From assembly GCA_022496805.1 (NCBI GenBank), contig CM040089.1, forward strand, positions 36,874,372 to 36,938,371: DNA of 64,000 nt, in the 5' to 3' direction. The notes under the pieces were generated by a model. The model ran no database searches. It was not told the DNA's origin and saw only the letters and a list, made by a program, of their open reading frames with translations. The stretch is from Pohlia nutans (taxonomy: Eukaryota; Streptophyta; Bryopsida; Bryales; Mniaceae). Both the position numbers and the translations under genes were made by a program. Shown here piece after piece: positions 34,490 to 46,271 of this stretch; the first letter of the stretch is position 1; every line of letters begins with the position of its first letter.

Positions 34490-35110
34490 ATATTAGTGGA
34501 TATGGTAGTCGGTTGCAAAAAATTATAACATTTTATAACAGTAGCATAATATTCAGTAGCCTTTAAGAACATAACATTCAGTAGCCTTCAAGAAGGCTGC
34601 CTTTTAGTTTCATCCACCTTTATATATGGAGTGACTAGTGATTTGTAATTGAATGGGCTATTGAATCAAATATACAATTATAGGACACTATTGAATTGTG
34701 ACTAAGTGAGTGCTTTTGCTACTGATGTGATGTGGAATATCCCACATCATTTCATTCAGGGGATGAAATGATATGAGATATTCTACATCATTCTGTTGGA
34801 GGGAAGGCAGTAGTCACAAAGGCTACTGAATGTTATAAAGGTTGCCTTTTAGTTTCATCAACCTTTTTAGACGGAGTGACCAGCTATTTGTAATTGAATG
34901 GGCTATTGATTCAAATAAATAATTACAGAACATTGTTGAATTGTAACTGAGTGAGTGCTTTCAATTATTGTTCACCATGGTTAGTTGCTCTTGCTTAATG
35001 CCACTAGCCCTTCACAGCTGTTGATGTGAAGTGGAATATTCCACATCATTCTGTTGGAGGGAAGGCAGCAGTTACAGAGGCTACTGAATGTTATGAGGGT
35101 TCCAAACAAG
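34490..35110. repeat. ~245-bp direct tandem duplication
   Basis: Two diverged copies (from about 34590 and 34835) share TGCCTTTTAGTTTCATC, TTTGTAATTGAATGGGCTAT and TGTTGGAGGGAAGGCAG. Each copy contains GTGGAATATnCCACATCA, a small palindrome. Non-coding. Confidence 0.75.
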
Positions 35111-35384
35111 TCATTTTTTTGTGGCAAAATATCACCAAATTGCACCAGAAAAAAATAATTTGGCTTTAAAATGATCAAAAACCATGAAGTTTTTTGCTAG
35201 AAAACTTCAAATTAAAAAACCATCTTGGATGAAATCGCCAGATTGTGGATGAAAATAATACAAATTTATATGTGATATTTTCCATCCAATATGTGGATGA
35301 ATGTTGAAATATAGAGCACCACTGTAAAATTTTATATCGCCACTTTGGCACTTCATGAAAAATGAAAAAAAAATGCCCCTAGCT

Positions 35385-35850
35385 CTAAACTCCCTACTGC
35401 TTGGATTGAATTTTACAAATACAGTAACTTTTCTTGGAACTATGGTGAAAGACATTTGGGAATTTAGTCTGAGGAAATTTAGTAAGAATCAAACAAGGAA
35501 AACTTACTTAAGATATGAAGAAAAGAGCATCCAAGAGTATCCACAAGCATTGGAGAGAATCTTGGAAACTGTAGTAGGGGTAAAAAGTTTAAAGCTTAAT
35601 AATGTAATGAAATATAAGTTCAGAGCAAAACTACACATAACATTATATAACAGGAGGGTTCCAAACCCTATACTGCTTGGATCAAATTTTACAGATACAA
35701 TAACCTTTCTTGGAACTATGGTAAGAGAGGACATTAGGCATTGTAGGAGGGAATTTATTAAGAATCAAACAAGGAAAACTTACTTAAGACGTGAAGAAAG
35801 AGCATCCAAGAGTATCCAAGAGCATCAGAGAAAATCTTGGAAACTTTAAT
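35385..35850. repeat. ~276-bp direct tandem duplication spanning an open frame
   Basis: The two copies share CTTTTCTTGGAACTATGGT-like, AAGAATCAAACAAGGAAAAC and GCATCCAAGAGTATCC segments. A 164-aa frame (35355-35849, + strand) reads through both copies, so the predicted peptide is itself duplicated (FTnTvTFLGTMV, KNQTRKTYLR). No known domain matches, and the surrounding sequence is AT-rich, so I do not call it a gene. Confidence 0.6.
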
Positions 35851-35859
35851 AGGGGTAGA

Positions 35860-36955
35860 AAATCTAAGTCTTAATAATGTAATGAGTCTACTGTCCATAA
35901 TATGGCATTCTAGAATATGACGATATCCTTGTAGTTGGTCGTTAGGATCAATAAAACATAATTATAAGTTCAAAGTGAAACTACAGTGTATCCTCTATAA
36001 TATGATACTATAATATGATGATATTATTGTTTCAAGCAATGCACATGTGACAAGTCATTTTTGTAATTAATCCATGTTTGCCACCTTGAAGTTAGAGCTT
36101 CTCAGACATGTCATAATAGAGAGGAACAACTGTAATTTTTTATAGTGAAAAAGAGAATTTTGAAAAATATTTGTAGAATTTGTCATTTGTTGAAAAGGAA
36201 TTTTCCAAAAAAAATAATTATTTGGCATGAGATGTTGACTTTGACGATAGTCACTGGCAATTTTAGTTTTAGTTCTCTTAATCTCTTTCTTTGGGGAAAA
36301 AGTCAAATGATGCTCCCTAAAATGTACCATGTATGAAGAGTTGGGAGTTCAATTACTCTAAAAAAATGTTAATTTTAGATTTCATGAGTGCGTACATGAA
36401 CATAAATCTGTAAATTTGAGTATGAATATGTAATTATGTAGAATACAAGCTTATTTTATTGAGTATTTTTGACAATTGAAAGAGATTTCTATGCACTTCA
36501 GTATGCATTATTTGGACATTATATGAATAAGTTATGAATTTTCAAAATATTGCCTATAGATGAACCCTAAGCTCTCATAGGCTGATTGTGTATTTTGTGT
36601 AATAAACATTTAGTTTTGAGAGTCTCTTTTGGGTCAAAATTTAGGGATCTCCTCTTTAGTAAAGACAATTATGAATGTACATACCTATTGTAACAAATGG
36701 TCTGTTATATGAGGATGTAGAGTTTAGATGTACCCAACTAAATATGTTGTACATGAATATGCCCATATTTTATATCTGAATAAATTGTACCCTATGACAC
36801 TTGTTTCACACATTTGAATTTTTTAGCAATTGAAAAAGAAATTCATTGCAAGGACCTAATACATCATTCAACTTCAAACCCTAAACCCAATACAAGTTGT
36901 CCTAACCCAATAATAATGTCTCTACTACAAAGACTACGAGTACAAAGTGTAGTTT
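35860..36955. other. Intergenic AT-rich stretch
   Basis: Nothing recognisable. Only short open frames without domains occur. Confidence 0.5.
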
Positions 36956-37060
36956 TTAACCCTTAAACATTAAGAGGATCCTTGGAAGGCAGTCTGAAGA
37001 GCATCTCCAAAAGTCTACAGTAGTTGCTTGTTAAAATGATAATATTAATAATAATATTAG

Positions 37061-37101
<41 letters not shown>

Positions 37102-37411
37102 TTCAGCCTGCTGTTGGCACTAGTCAGCAGGAGCTGGTAGCCAATGTATTTGTTCTTTTTAAAATTAAAAAATGTTTTGTCTCTCCACAATTGTTGTTCG
37201 ATCATAGCTCTCTCCTTCCCCCGATTTCTTGATTTGATTATAAATTGTTTCACAGTTTTTAATTTAGGCGTATTTGCTAAATTTACCCTCATTTTTTCAT
37301 CAGCTTTTCAAAGCACCAATCCATTTCAATTTTGATCGAGGAAATCCACCTTTTTCTCCATTATTCTCTCATAAACAAGCCCGTGGGGCTTTTCTGACGG
37401 TTAAGGGTTAA
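36956..37411. mobile_element. TTAA-flanked MITE, family F, with ATT/AAT microsatellite
   Basis: Ends are TTAACCCTTAAACATTAAGA and GACGGTTAAGGGTTAA, with TTAA at 36956-36959 and 37408-37411. An (AAT)n run occupies about 37060-37100. Non-coding. Confidence 0.55.
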
Positions 37412-37454
37412 TCTTCCCTTGCATGATGGACAGTCTCATTAAGGACAACTTGTA

Positions 37455-37575
37455 TTGATACTCTAATATCACATTCCAGTATCTGAACTCATTCCTATCA
37501 CACTCCAATATCACATTCCAGTATCTGAACTCATTCCTATCACACTCCAATATCACATTCCAATATCTGCACAGA
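37455..37575. repeat. Short tandem repeat, about 2.5 units
   Basis: The segment CACATTCCAGTATCTGAACT and CTCATTCCTATCACACTCCA recurs head to tail downstream of the MnmA stop codon, possibly in its 3' flank. Confidence 0.75.
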
Positions 37576-37875
37576 ATATTTCAAATGTCAAGTTCTGAAC
37601 TCATAGGCGTTGGTTACCAAAGGGGTGATATAAATGAGTTTTGAGTGTACATCTCAACTGAGAATCATGATACCGAGGTGAACAGATCGGGAAAATCTGT
37701 CTCCAGCCCGGATAACCATGGCCACTCAAGTGACTTGACTCCTCAGGTTCCCAGTCTGGACTTACAAGACCTTCTGGGCTTAATAAGAATAGAATTGAGA
37801 TACTGACCACCCAAACTGACAACCAAGTTGACAAACTAGCTGCTTCTTTCATTGAGCTCCAATTGCGTGCTTCGG

Positions 37876-40800
37876 TCAACTCACTGACCCTGCTGTAGAT
37901 TTCAGTTCGGTGCTTGGTTCAACACTGGGGATCTTCGCTTTACTTACCCTAAGAGAGTTGCTTATTTTTGGTCTAGAGTTTTTGTACTTCACAACATCAA
38001 AAGGTTGGTGAGCAATTTCTAAAGCTTTGGCTGACACGTTCGAGTTCTCTGCTCCGCCTAGCGTCTCAGTAATGACAGCCGATCCTAAACAAATACCATT
38101 CTGATAAAATGCAGCGTACTGTCCTGGTGCTAAACCTTGATCATCTTCATTCAAGTTTACCACTGCTGAGATACTGGGTTTACTGTTATTGTCCACTTCC
38201 AACTCCATCCTACAATCATACAACCTGGGACCATGGCGGACCTTGCATTGCAAGCTGGAAGTGTCTGCAGGAGGAGACCCTGAAAACCAATTGAATGATC
38301 CCACACGGAATGCTCGTCTGCGTTTATCCTCTGAGAAGTACTGCCGAGATATGAAAACCACATTATTCACGATGTCTTTAGCCACAACAAACCAGGGTCC
38401 ATTAGACAAGCCGAGGCCTTGACGTTGACCCATCGTGTAAAACCAGAATCCGTTGTGAAGGCCCAGAAGCTCCCCCGTCTCAGCCTCAACTAGCCGACCT
38501 GGCCTCTCACCGAGGTGTTTCGCAATGAAATCACTAAACTTGACCTGTTGCAGAACACAACACCTGAGGGCAAGGCTCCAATTGAAAAAGACATTCGTCC
38601 ATTACAAATGCGTGCTATTGTCCTCTTTAGGGCAGAACTTACTCGTCTAGAGTTTTAACCCCTAAAGGACCAAGAAGCCCAGATTGGGCTTCATGTTTTT
38701 TTAGCAGTTTTGAGTAGGTCCTATGTGGACTTCTCTTTGTTCAAATTTATCTGTTCTTTGACCAACGCATGCAATGTTCTTCACCGATTCCGATTATATA
38801 AAATTTGGTCTCATCTGAATTGTATTTTTCACAATATGATCAATTGAATTTGTCATTTCAAAACCATGAATCCTTGGTCCTTTAAGGGTTAAAGAAGTTT
38901 ATAAATGATTCTCATCCTATCAAGCTTATACATTTTACAATTATACTATGTGTAGGCGAATTCACGTACCTTGCCAAGAAAACAAATGCCTTGCGAGTCT
39001 TTACGATTTTTGTTGATCAGCCCCATAACCTCTGCAAGCTGTCGCACCTCAGTCTGTCCAATCACAAATAGTCAGAAGTGTTTCAAGTAACTGAGGCCCA
39101 TAAATTGAAAAGCAACCTCATTGTGATCACCAAAGGAAGATATAAAAAATTCCGCAAAAAAACATTGGGAGTTACACAAAAACTCAAATTGCTATATCTG
39201 ACTTCTAATACATACGACAGATACAGTTCTCTGGGTATGAAAGTTCGACTGAACTACTAACCTTGGTTAATCCACCGAGAGGGAAAATGAGGCGTGACAA
39301 CTGTTCCTGGCTCAGATGTGAGAGGAAATACGTCTGATCTTTCAACTGTTCACATATTATACACAAATGACATAAGACTAACAAGAAGCATAACAAACCC
39401 AAACGATTCACACAAACTGAGAGAGCCGTACTCATCAATATATTCAAAAGAGAAAGTGACTACAAGAAATGAATTTGACCTACCTCATCTGGACACAACA
39501 ACAATTCAGTCCTCTCTTCTTTGCCATTGTCGCTGTTGAAATTTTTTCTCACCCGTGCATAATGTCCAGATGCCACGCGGTCAAACTCTGCATCCTTGAT
39601 GTACTCCAGAAAGGCTCCTGAAATATTCAAGATATACATCATTGTGGGTGCTGATCATCACAATGAACATGAAGGACCAAAATGGTGTATAAGACTCCCA
39701 GTTGGGGGTACTTATTAGATTACTCTTTATGAAGTACAGAGAGTCCGCCCCCAACACCAGACTATATGTTCCAACCATAAAAATGATCAATCTCATGAGA
39801 TTTATCAAGAGACGTACCAAACTTAACGCATGTATTGCACAGGATATCTGGGTTTGGTGTGCGACCTGCTTGAATCTCAGATATACAATGCGACACCTGT
39901 GACGAGCAGAATGACTTACTCTCCAAAACTCATATCCAGAAAACAGAATTCATGTACCAAAATTGTTTTAAACGTTGATAAAGCTCCTGCTCGTTTACAA
40001 AGCGTTAAAAATTACTATGGCAGGATTGATTCGTAAAGTACAGAAATGCTTATTCACTAAGAAACTTACCACTAGCGTCCAGTACTCATCTGTGAAATGC
40101 ACCACACGGAGTTCCACCCCGACCTGGATTAGTAACATCACAAGATACATCAGACATGTCCATGTGACAAGTACTTCAGCAACAAGTGACAGTCCTACTC
40201 AAGAAAATAGTCTTAAGTCTACAACAAACCCTCAAGCAGGACTCGTGAGGAGATATATCATTGACGTTAAAGCAAAAATACGAGAAGAGTTGAAGTGCAG
40301 AAGAAAAGATGAAGGATTGTTCACCTCGTCACACACTGCCTGTGCATTCCTCAAATCGTCTTCCCAAGGACATTCTGACCAGAAATTCTCAAAATCCTCC
40401 TGCGAAAAACAAGATAAAATATTTTTAGGGATTTCAAAGACAAAATATCTCCCATTGCGGCTAACTTGAATACGAACATATTCTAGTTATCCATGAACAA
40501 TGTTGACATAGTTTACAATGCTTCAAAATAATCTTGATTGCTTTTAACCTAGATGGCTAAAATCAAGCAGAGCTGTGCCGAACCTGAAACCAGATTTTGA
40601 GGTAAAAAGCAGTGCAAGAATGGCCTGCAGCACACAACAAGCGCAATGCTACGCTGCTATCCACGCCCCCACTCAGCAACACTGCCACGTTCAAATTTCG
40701 ACCCACTTCACAGCATTCCAAAGCGCTTTCACTGCTCTGCCAATCAGCTGCAATTGAAGGTCCCAAATTCCCATCGACGCGCTCCTCAAGAGCATCAAGC

Positions 40801-41045
40801 GTGCGGCTACGACCAAGAGTCTCCAGCACCCGCTTGAATTTCACATCACCACTTGCATTCTCAACCTCTCCGACCTCACCGACAGAAGCTCCTGCCCGCA
40901 CAGAACGGCCTCTAACAGAAATTCCGCCATGAGATTTTGGGAGATTGAATTGATGCAATTTGAGTCTAGAGGAACAGGGAGAAGAAAGAGCAATAGAGTG
41001 GAGAATCGGTTGATGTAGCAGCGAATTTTGACACCGGTGAATCAT
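37876..41045 (-). CDS. Organellar tRNA-specific 2-thiouridylase (MnmA/TRMU family)
   Basis: Eight exons on the minus strand: 41045-40584, 40399-40325, 40123-40070, 39896-39818, 39617-39484, 39345-39262, 39053-38970 and 38544-37876. They join in frame to about 546 aa. Residues 1-~115 are an organelle presequence plus linker. The PP-loop ATPase motif LLSGGVDSS lies at 123-131. The catalytic pair is present: C217 in [11 protein letters not shown] and C320 in SQGICFLG, the cysteines that carry sulfur to U34. [18 protein letters not shown] and MGQRQGLGL complete the family signature. The protein activates U34 of tRNA for Lys, Glu and Gln by adenylation, then thiolates it. About 60 extra residues follow the usual C-terminus. 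It is head to head with LSM11, about 1.3 kb apart. Intron 7 holds a family A MITE. Confidence 0.95.
38655..38892. mobile_element. TTAA MITE, family A, in MnmA intron 7
   Basis: The best-preserved copy: TTAACCCCTAAAGGACCAAG at the left, CTTGGTCCTTTAAGGGTTAA at the right, TTAA at both ends, 238 bp. It lies within the intron at 38545-38969. Confidence 0.9.
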
Positions 41046-41066
41046 CTTGGAAAACCTAGACTAGCA

Positions 41067-41189
41067 CTAATTGTAGAGGTTATCCAGAGGTCGCACGCGA
41101 GGGTTTGGAGGTTGGAGTCCCTCAGTCCTCAAAGCTGCCAAGGCGTCAAAATCTGGCTGCAGCTCAAGCAACATTCTCAAACTCAGCAT
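41067..41189 (-). pseudogene. Inverted partial copy of LSM11 exon 1, forming an upstream ORF of MnmA
   Basis: This lies in the left arm of the inverted duplication. On the minus strand it reads a 40-aa frame from an ATG at 41189. The frame is almost identical to residues 1-38 of the LSM11 first exon (MLSLRMLLELQPDFDALAAL and on) and then stops at TAG 41067. It sits 21 bp upstream of the MnmA start codon, so if the MnmA transcript begins above it, it would act as an upstream ORF. It lacks all later LSM11 exons. Confidence 0.8.
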
Positions 41190-41308
41190 CTATCACTCAC
41201 CCTAAAAAACGGATGCAGAGCTAAACCTAAAACACGTTTCGCGATTTGTACTGATTCTCACAATGCAAAAGACACATCAGAGCCATCAGACACATCAGAC
41301 ACATCAGA

Positions 41309-41531
41309 CACATGCGGGGGAACCTTGGGGGGCCGCACAGCCGCGTTCCTCAAGCGCGGCGAGTGACGTCGCCGGCAGCTGCGTCCTTCACCCTCCGATG
41401 GACGGGGATGATCGTGCGGCTAAAGGGCGCCGATGTGGCAAGGGGGGGGGGGTGCCGATGTGGCAAGGGGGAGTCACTCGCCGCGCTTAAGGAACGCGGC
41501 TGTGCGGCCCCCCAATGTTCCCCCGCATGTG
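41309..41531. mobile_element. GC-rich element with ~59-bp terminal inverted repeats
   Basis: The left arm 41309-41368 and right arm 41473-41531 are inverted copies, with GGGGGGCCGCACAGCCGCGT in the left arm mirrored in the right. The centre has two GCCGATGTGGCAAGGGGG copies with a long G run. An ACATCAGAC microsatellite flanks the left side. Base composition is far richer in GC than the surroundings. Confidence 0.8.
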
Positions 41532-41539
41532 TGCATGGT

Positions 41540-42290
41540 CTGCCGCTCTTGCAATGATCGCCGTGGATACAATAGCTGCACCACATCATTGTAGCTGGTA
41601 AGCTCCTCATACCCCGCGTCAGGTTCTGCTTTCATCAATGGTGTCGATCGTGCTTACAGAATTCAAGAGTTGGATTTTAACTTCGTTTGTGCGATCGGGG
41701 AAATCTCGGAACACGGGAACCATTTGGAAATTCGTTTATCCCTTCACTTTCGATGTGAATGGATTTAGAGTGTGGTATTTTCCGCTGTTCTCACAATCTG
41801 GCGAAGGTTTTACTTCACCCGACCCTCGCAGGGTTTAGGGTTTAAGGTTAACTTCTGCATTCTCCGGCTTGCGGTGGTATGTGATCGCATTTGTAGATGT
41901 TTTAAGGGTTGAATCTAGAGTTGATATCGTAAGATTTCTGAAGACGGACATGAAGAAGTCCCGGAGAGCAAAAAAATGTAGTGTTAATGCGAGAAATTCA
42001 TCTCTCCCTCTTTCCCTCGCTTTCTTTTAAAGCCCTTGTTGAACTGCCCTAATTTATGAATGCACGCTCAGAGCTTGGGGCTCCGTGGCAGGTGATGGAG
42101 CTTGGGCGATGGCGAACCCCACTCCCTGCCTCGACTTCTTCTCTGTACGTTGCCTCTCTTCCTTGTTCCGGGTCAACTATGCCTGAGATTGTCTGATATC
42201 GTGGTCTCTGTATTCATTGAATGCTCTTTAAGTATTTCAATTTGGTGCATCCATCGGTTCCTCTATGTCCATGCATTATTGTTGCGTGCA
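41540..42290. other. Region between the inverted arms; likely LSM11 promoter or 5' UTR
   Basis: Balanced composition; a 66-aa frame at 41638-41838 (+) shows no known domain. No supported gene. Confidence 0.4.
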
Positions 42291-42385
42291 TGCTCTGATG
42301 TGTCTTTTGCATTGTGAGAATCAGTACAAATCGCGAAACGTGTTTTAGGTTTAGCTCTGCATCCGTTTTTTAGGTTGAGTGATAG

Positions 42386-45019
42386 ATGCTGAGTTTGAGA
42401 ATGTTGGTTGAGCTGCAGCCAGATTTTGACGCCTTGGCAGCTTTGAGGACTGAGGGACTCCAACCTCCAAACCCTCGCGTGCGACCTTTGGATAACCTCA
42501 ACAAGTGCCGTCGCATACTACCCGCAGTAAGTCTCTCTAATCTATTCTAATCCATGCAGTAATCAGACGTTAACATTGATTATGTCAAGCCAATTTTGGG
42601 AGCCATTTTCTAGTGTATTGGAAATCCAGATGGAATGTCATGAGTGTTCTGAGTTGAAAACATGAAAGAGGTCACTTTGTTTAATGTAAGAATTCACAAG
42701 CGTGAACCTGGTTCTTGAGTGGCATTTAAACATGTCAACTCTGGTAATTGCTACTCTTTCATCTGGTATCATGTTTGTGGTATTGTGACATTAACATTGG
42801 AACATCGCTGATCATTACGTGGCTACGATTGGCGAGGCTGTTTTGTAGGCGATTGGCGAAGCTGTTTTGACTACTGTTTATTTTATTTTTTTACATTGAA
42901 TCTCGGTTGTTGCAGGATGTTCCAGAGTCTCTTGCCAACGCACCAATACGAGAACCGCGCTCTCATGAATCCATTGCTGCGCAGCAACGTGCTAAGGTCT
43001 CACTGTTTCTTCTTCCTTTTTTTTCTTTGCGTTGATATACATTTAGCCCATCTGATTGATCTGTTTGTGTCCTATTGTCGTTCTCTCTACCTTGCTTCAA
43101 ATTGTATTCTACCCTGTGATTGTAGAACGCAACCTAGTTCCAGATGAAAAGCCCTAAATTCTTTGTTTTTTCCAAAAAAATTAAGGGTGTTGGTATGGTT
43201 CGTTCATAGTCAAGAATATTGAGTTTTTTACAGGCTCGCACATCATTGATATTGGAGAAAGCAGCAGAGCGAGCTCGTCAGGCAAAGATTCTTGACACTA
43301 TCGCAGGTACTAACAGCAGAACAAGACCTTTGGGAAGCAACACGACTTTTGTTCTTTTCTTTACATAAAACTCTGTAAAAACTTGGTTGTCCTTTGTCAG
43401 TCAGCTAGTATCGTCTCCAGCAACTGTAACCTCCTCTTGCAGATAAACTGAGAGAGGGACCGCTAGGTTTACTCGTGAGATGCTATGAAGAGAGAGCACG
43501 CATCCAGGTTTGGACTCGTCACACACATGGCATTCGAGGCACAATGGTGGGGTTTGTGCGAGCCTTGGACAAGCATTTTAACATGGTACTTCCATCTTCT
43601 CTGTGAAGGTAAACCCCATTAGTTTAGGTTCATGTAAGTAAGACATCCGAGAGGAGAAAAATCAAGGACACTGTCAATGGTTTTCTAGGAAGATTTTTTC
43701 CGCAAGACGTAAAATTCTTACATCTTATTTTGTCATGGTCGGTCATACAAAGTAGTCATTCTGTGAAGCTCTAAGTGAATTGGCTGGATTTTGGGCAGGT
43801 GATGCATGATGTTGATGAACAATATTCAGGTAAGAGTTTTGTCTTCGCCATATTCTGATAATACAGATGGAGTGCAGCGACGTTAGAGGATGACATAATG
43901 GTCAGATGCTTTTGGTGTCAATATGACATTCTTAGACGAGTCCTAACTTATTTTGTAGATGTTATCTTCATTCTCGTAAGGATGATGTGATAACTTCAAG
44001 TACTAAGGTTTGAGTACGATAGTTCTTATGTGTTTGTGCATGATTTGTTTTCCTAGTCTGTGGTGCGACGCACGTGCATTTGCTGAACTTTCTTTACCAT
44101 TTATGTGATCAATTACAACATAAAGATGCTGTTTCTAATTGTTGATTTTACTGAATATGGTAGGCTGACGAGAATTACATATGCCATTTATAAACCGCAC
44201 TTGTCAATATAAAACCTGCTCTGACAACCGTGACCTGATTTCAGTTCTTCGCCGTGTACCTCGGCTTGTGAACAAGCGGGGTCGTGTGAAGCTCCCGCAA
44301 CTCGAAAAGGAAACGGCTGAGAACCTCGTAGAGGATGAAGCAGGAGAAGATTGGAACGGGAATCAGAAGAAAGAACAAACTTCAGTTGGAGTTGAAAATC
44401 TCACTGAGAGGATGAAGGAACTGAAGGTGTTTTCTAAACTGGAATATCGCCGGCGACATCTCAAACAGGTTTTGAAACATGGTTGCTTTTGTTGTAGGTC
44501 AATTGCTAGCTGTAACCAGCATTTGTTCACGATAGTATGAGTTATATTGTTAACCCCTAAAGGACCAAAGATGCATGGTTATAAGATGACAAATTCAATT
44601 GATCATATTGTGAAAAAATGTAATTCAGATGGGATCAAACCTTAGATCACCGGAATCAGTGAAGAACATTGCATGTGTGGATCAAAAAAACAAATAAATT
44701 TGAATTTGAAGAGGTCTACGTAGGACCTACTCAATATTGCTAAAAAAATATACGAAGCTCAATTTAGGCTTTTTGGTCTTTTAGGGGTTAAGTTTGGTGG
44801 AAGATTGTCTTTGAATACTTATACACGTTCTGACCTGTTTTTCTACTTAGGTTTTATTATGTAAAATTGGAAGCATAGCGTTCATATGGGACATCTAATC
44901 GTACATTTCCATGCGTAGAAGCGATCCCCTCTTGACTATTTTGTTCTGCTTGTCTCCTGACAAATGTGCAGGTTTTTGTTCGTGGGGACAGCGTAGTCAT
45001 GGTCCGAAAGCTGGTGTAA
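42386..45019 (+). CDS. LSM11: LSM11-like Sm protein (U7 snRNP type)
   Basis: Seven exons, 42386-42526, 42916-42996, 43234-43306, 43443-43585, 43799-43829, 44245-44468 and 44972-45019, join in frame to 246 aa. An in-frame TAG lies directly before the start ATG. The N-terminus (QPDFDALAALRTEGLQPPNP) resembles the conserved N-terminal stretch of animal Lsm11. The Sm1 motif follows: GPLGLLVRCYEERARIQVWT, then RGTMVGFVRALDKHFNMVMHDVDEQY. A ~75-residue charged linker precedes Sm2 (QVFVRGDSVVMVRKL). A long insert between Sm1 and Sm2 marks Lsm11, which replaces SmD2 in the U7 snRNP that processes histone mRNA in animals. Whether this plant has a U7-like particle is unknown. Intron 6 holds a family A MITE. 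Confidence 0.9.
44550..44791. mobile_element. TTAA MITE, family A, in LSM11 intron 6
   Basis: TTAACCCCTAAAGGACCAAA at the left and TTTGGTCTTTTAGGGGTTAA at the right, TTAA at both ends, 242 bp. The interior is in the opposite orientation to the MnmA copy. Confidence 0.9.
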
Positions 45020-46271
45020 CGTGGCTATGCTGTAGTAGAACGTCTACCAGAGCAGCTTTTCAGCTATCTTGCTCTTATATCAAAGAAATTTATCAGCTTC
45101 ATTGTACTGGAAACTACACTATCTGTGGTATCAAGTGTGACTCATCCAACAGTGGTATGTACCCTATCAATAGGTGAAACTGTTCATGAGCATTCAATCA
45201 ATTGTTTTCTTGACATTTAGTGTAGGTAGTGTATGTGATTTGTAGTTAGTAGTTCTGGCTGTATGTTACTGCCTTGATGCATTGTGTAACCACATGGATG
45301 CTCGTTGATAGTGGTTAGGTTCCCATCCTCCATTTGCAAAGCAAATTGTGCATAGGCTTCTGTAATCAGTAGTAACGATTCATGGCCATAGCAGTTTGCC
45401 CTCTCTAGGCAAATGTGAGAGAAGGCAATAGTAATTGAAATTATTCTTTTCTGAGTAATCTTCATCGTGGACTCAAGATCTTTTTAAAACTAACATAATA
45501 ATTCATTTGTATCAAAAAGATTGAGAACCACCATAATGTAAAAACCCTCATGTGGTCCCTCACGTATTCTACAAATATTTGGTGTTGCAGGGGGTTAATA
45601 GATCAGTTTAATGGAGTTATCTTTTGAATCGTGCATGTGCATGAAATGTTGCATCATGTTAGTTTCATGTTCTAACTGTTAAAATTCTGATGACTGAAAA
45701 CTTTCCAAGTGAAGTTCAAAACTTTTTGAGCTAAGGTAGAAGCATCAGAACCTGTTAGGGACCAATTCCGATCACCTATGCAAGTATCTATTTCAACTTC
45801 ATGAGTTCCCCAATCGAATTATCACAACCATTAGTTGTAGCAGTTTGGTGGTCAATTATGAATGCCAACTGATTGGACTAGAAATGAAAGACAAGTATTG
45901 ATACCCCTACTAACATCAATAGTGATCTATGCAGATTAAGTTTGAAAATTTAGAACAAAATCATATATTGTGATAAAATTAGTTAAAAACTGGGCTTGAT
46001 TATTAAACCCAAAGTTTTATGTGCTGCAATTTTAAAAACCATCGCTCTAAATAGGTCGAAATCCTTAAACTGACAGGTATTGGTGTCTCCGCCTTAATAA
46101 AAGTATTGTACTGTACAAAGATTTTTATGCACACGGTTTCTCTCAAGCCGCTGTTTCAGAGCTTCGCATAACTGCCAGCTACCATCTCGATCGTTTCCAT
46201 ATTAATATGTGTGCACTAATTTGCAAACTAGGCCGGATTCTGCAACGCATTTCCTGCATGTTGGCATCTCC
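45020..46271. other. LSM11 3' flank and intergenic stretch
   Basis: Nothing recognisable beyond small frames without domains. The two genes on either side converge here. Confidence 0.4.

Larger units (their letters stand above)
41076..42502. repeat. Inverted duplication (arms ~208 bp) between MnmA and LSM11
   Basis: The left arm (41076-41284) is the reverse complement of the right arm (about 42290-42502) with only a few mismatches. The right arm covers the LSM11 5' UTR and most of exon 1. The arms enclose about 1 kb, including a GC-rich element at 41309-41531. Confidence 0.9.
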
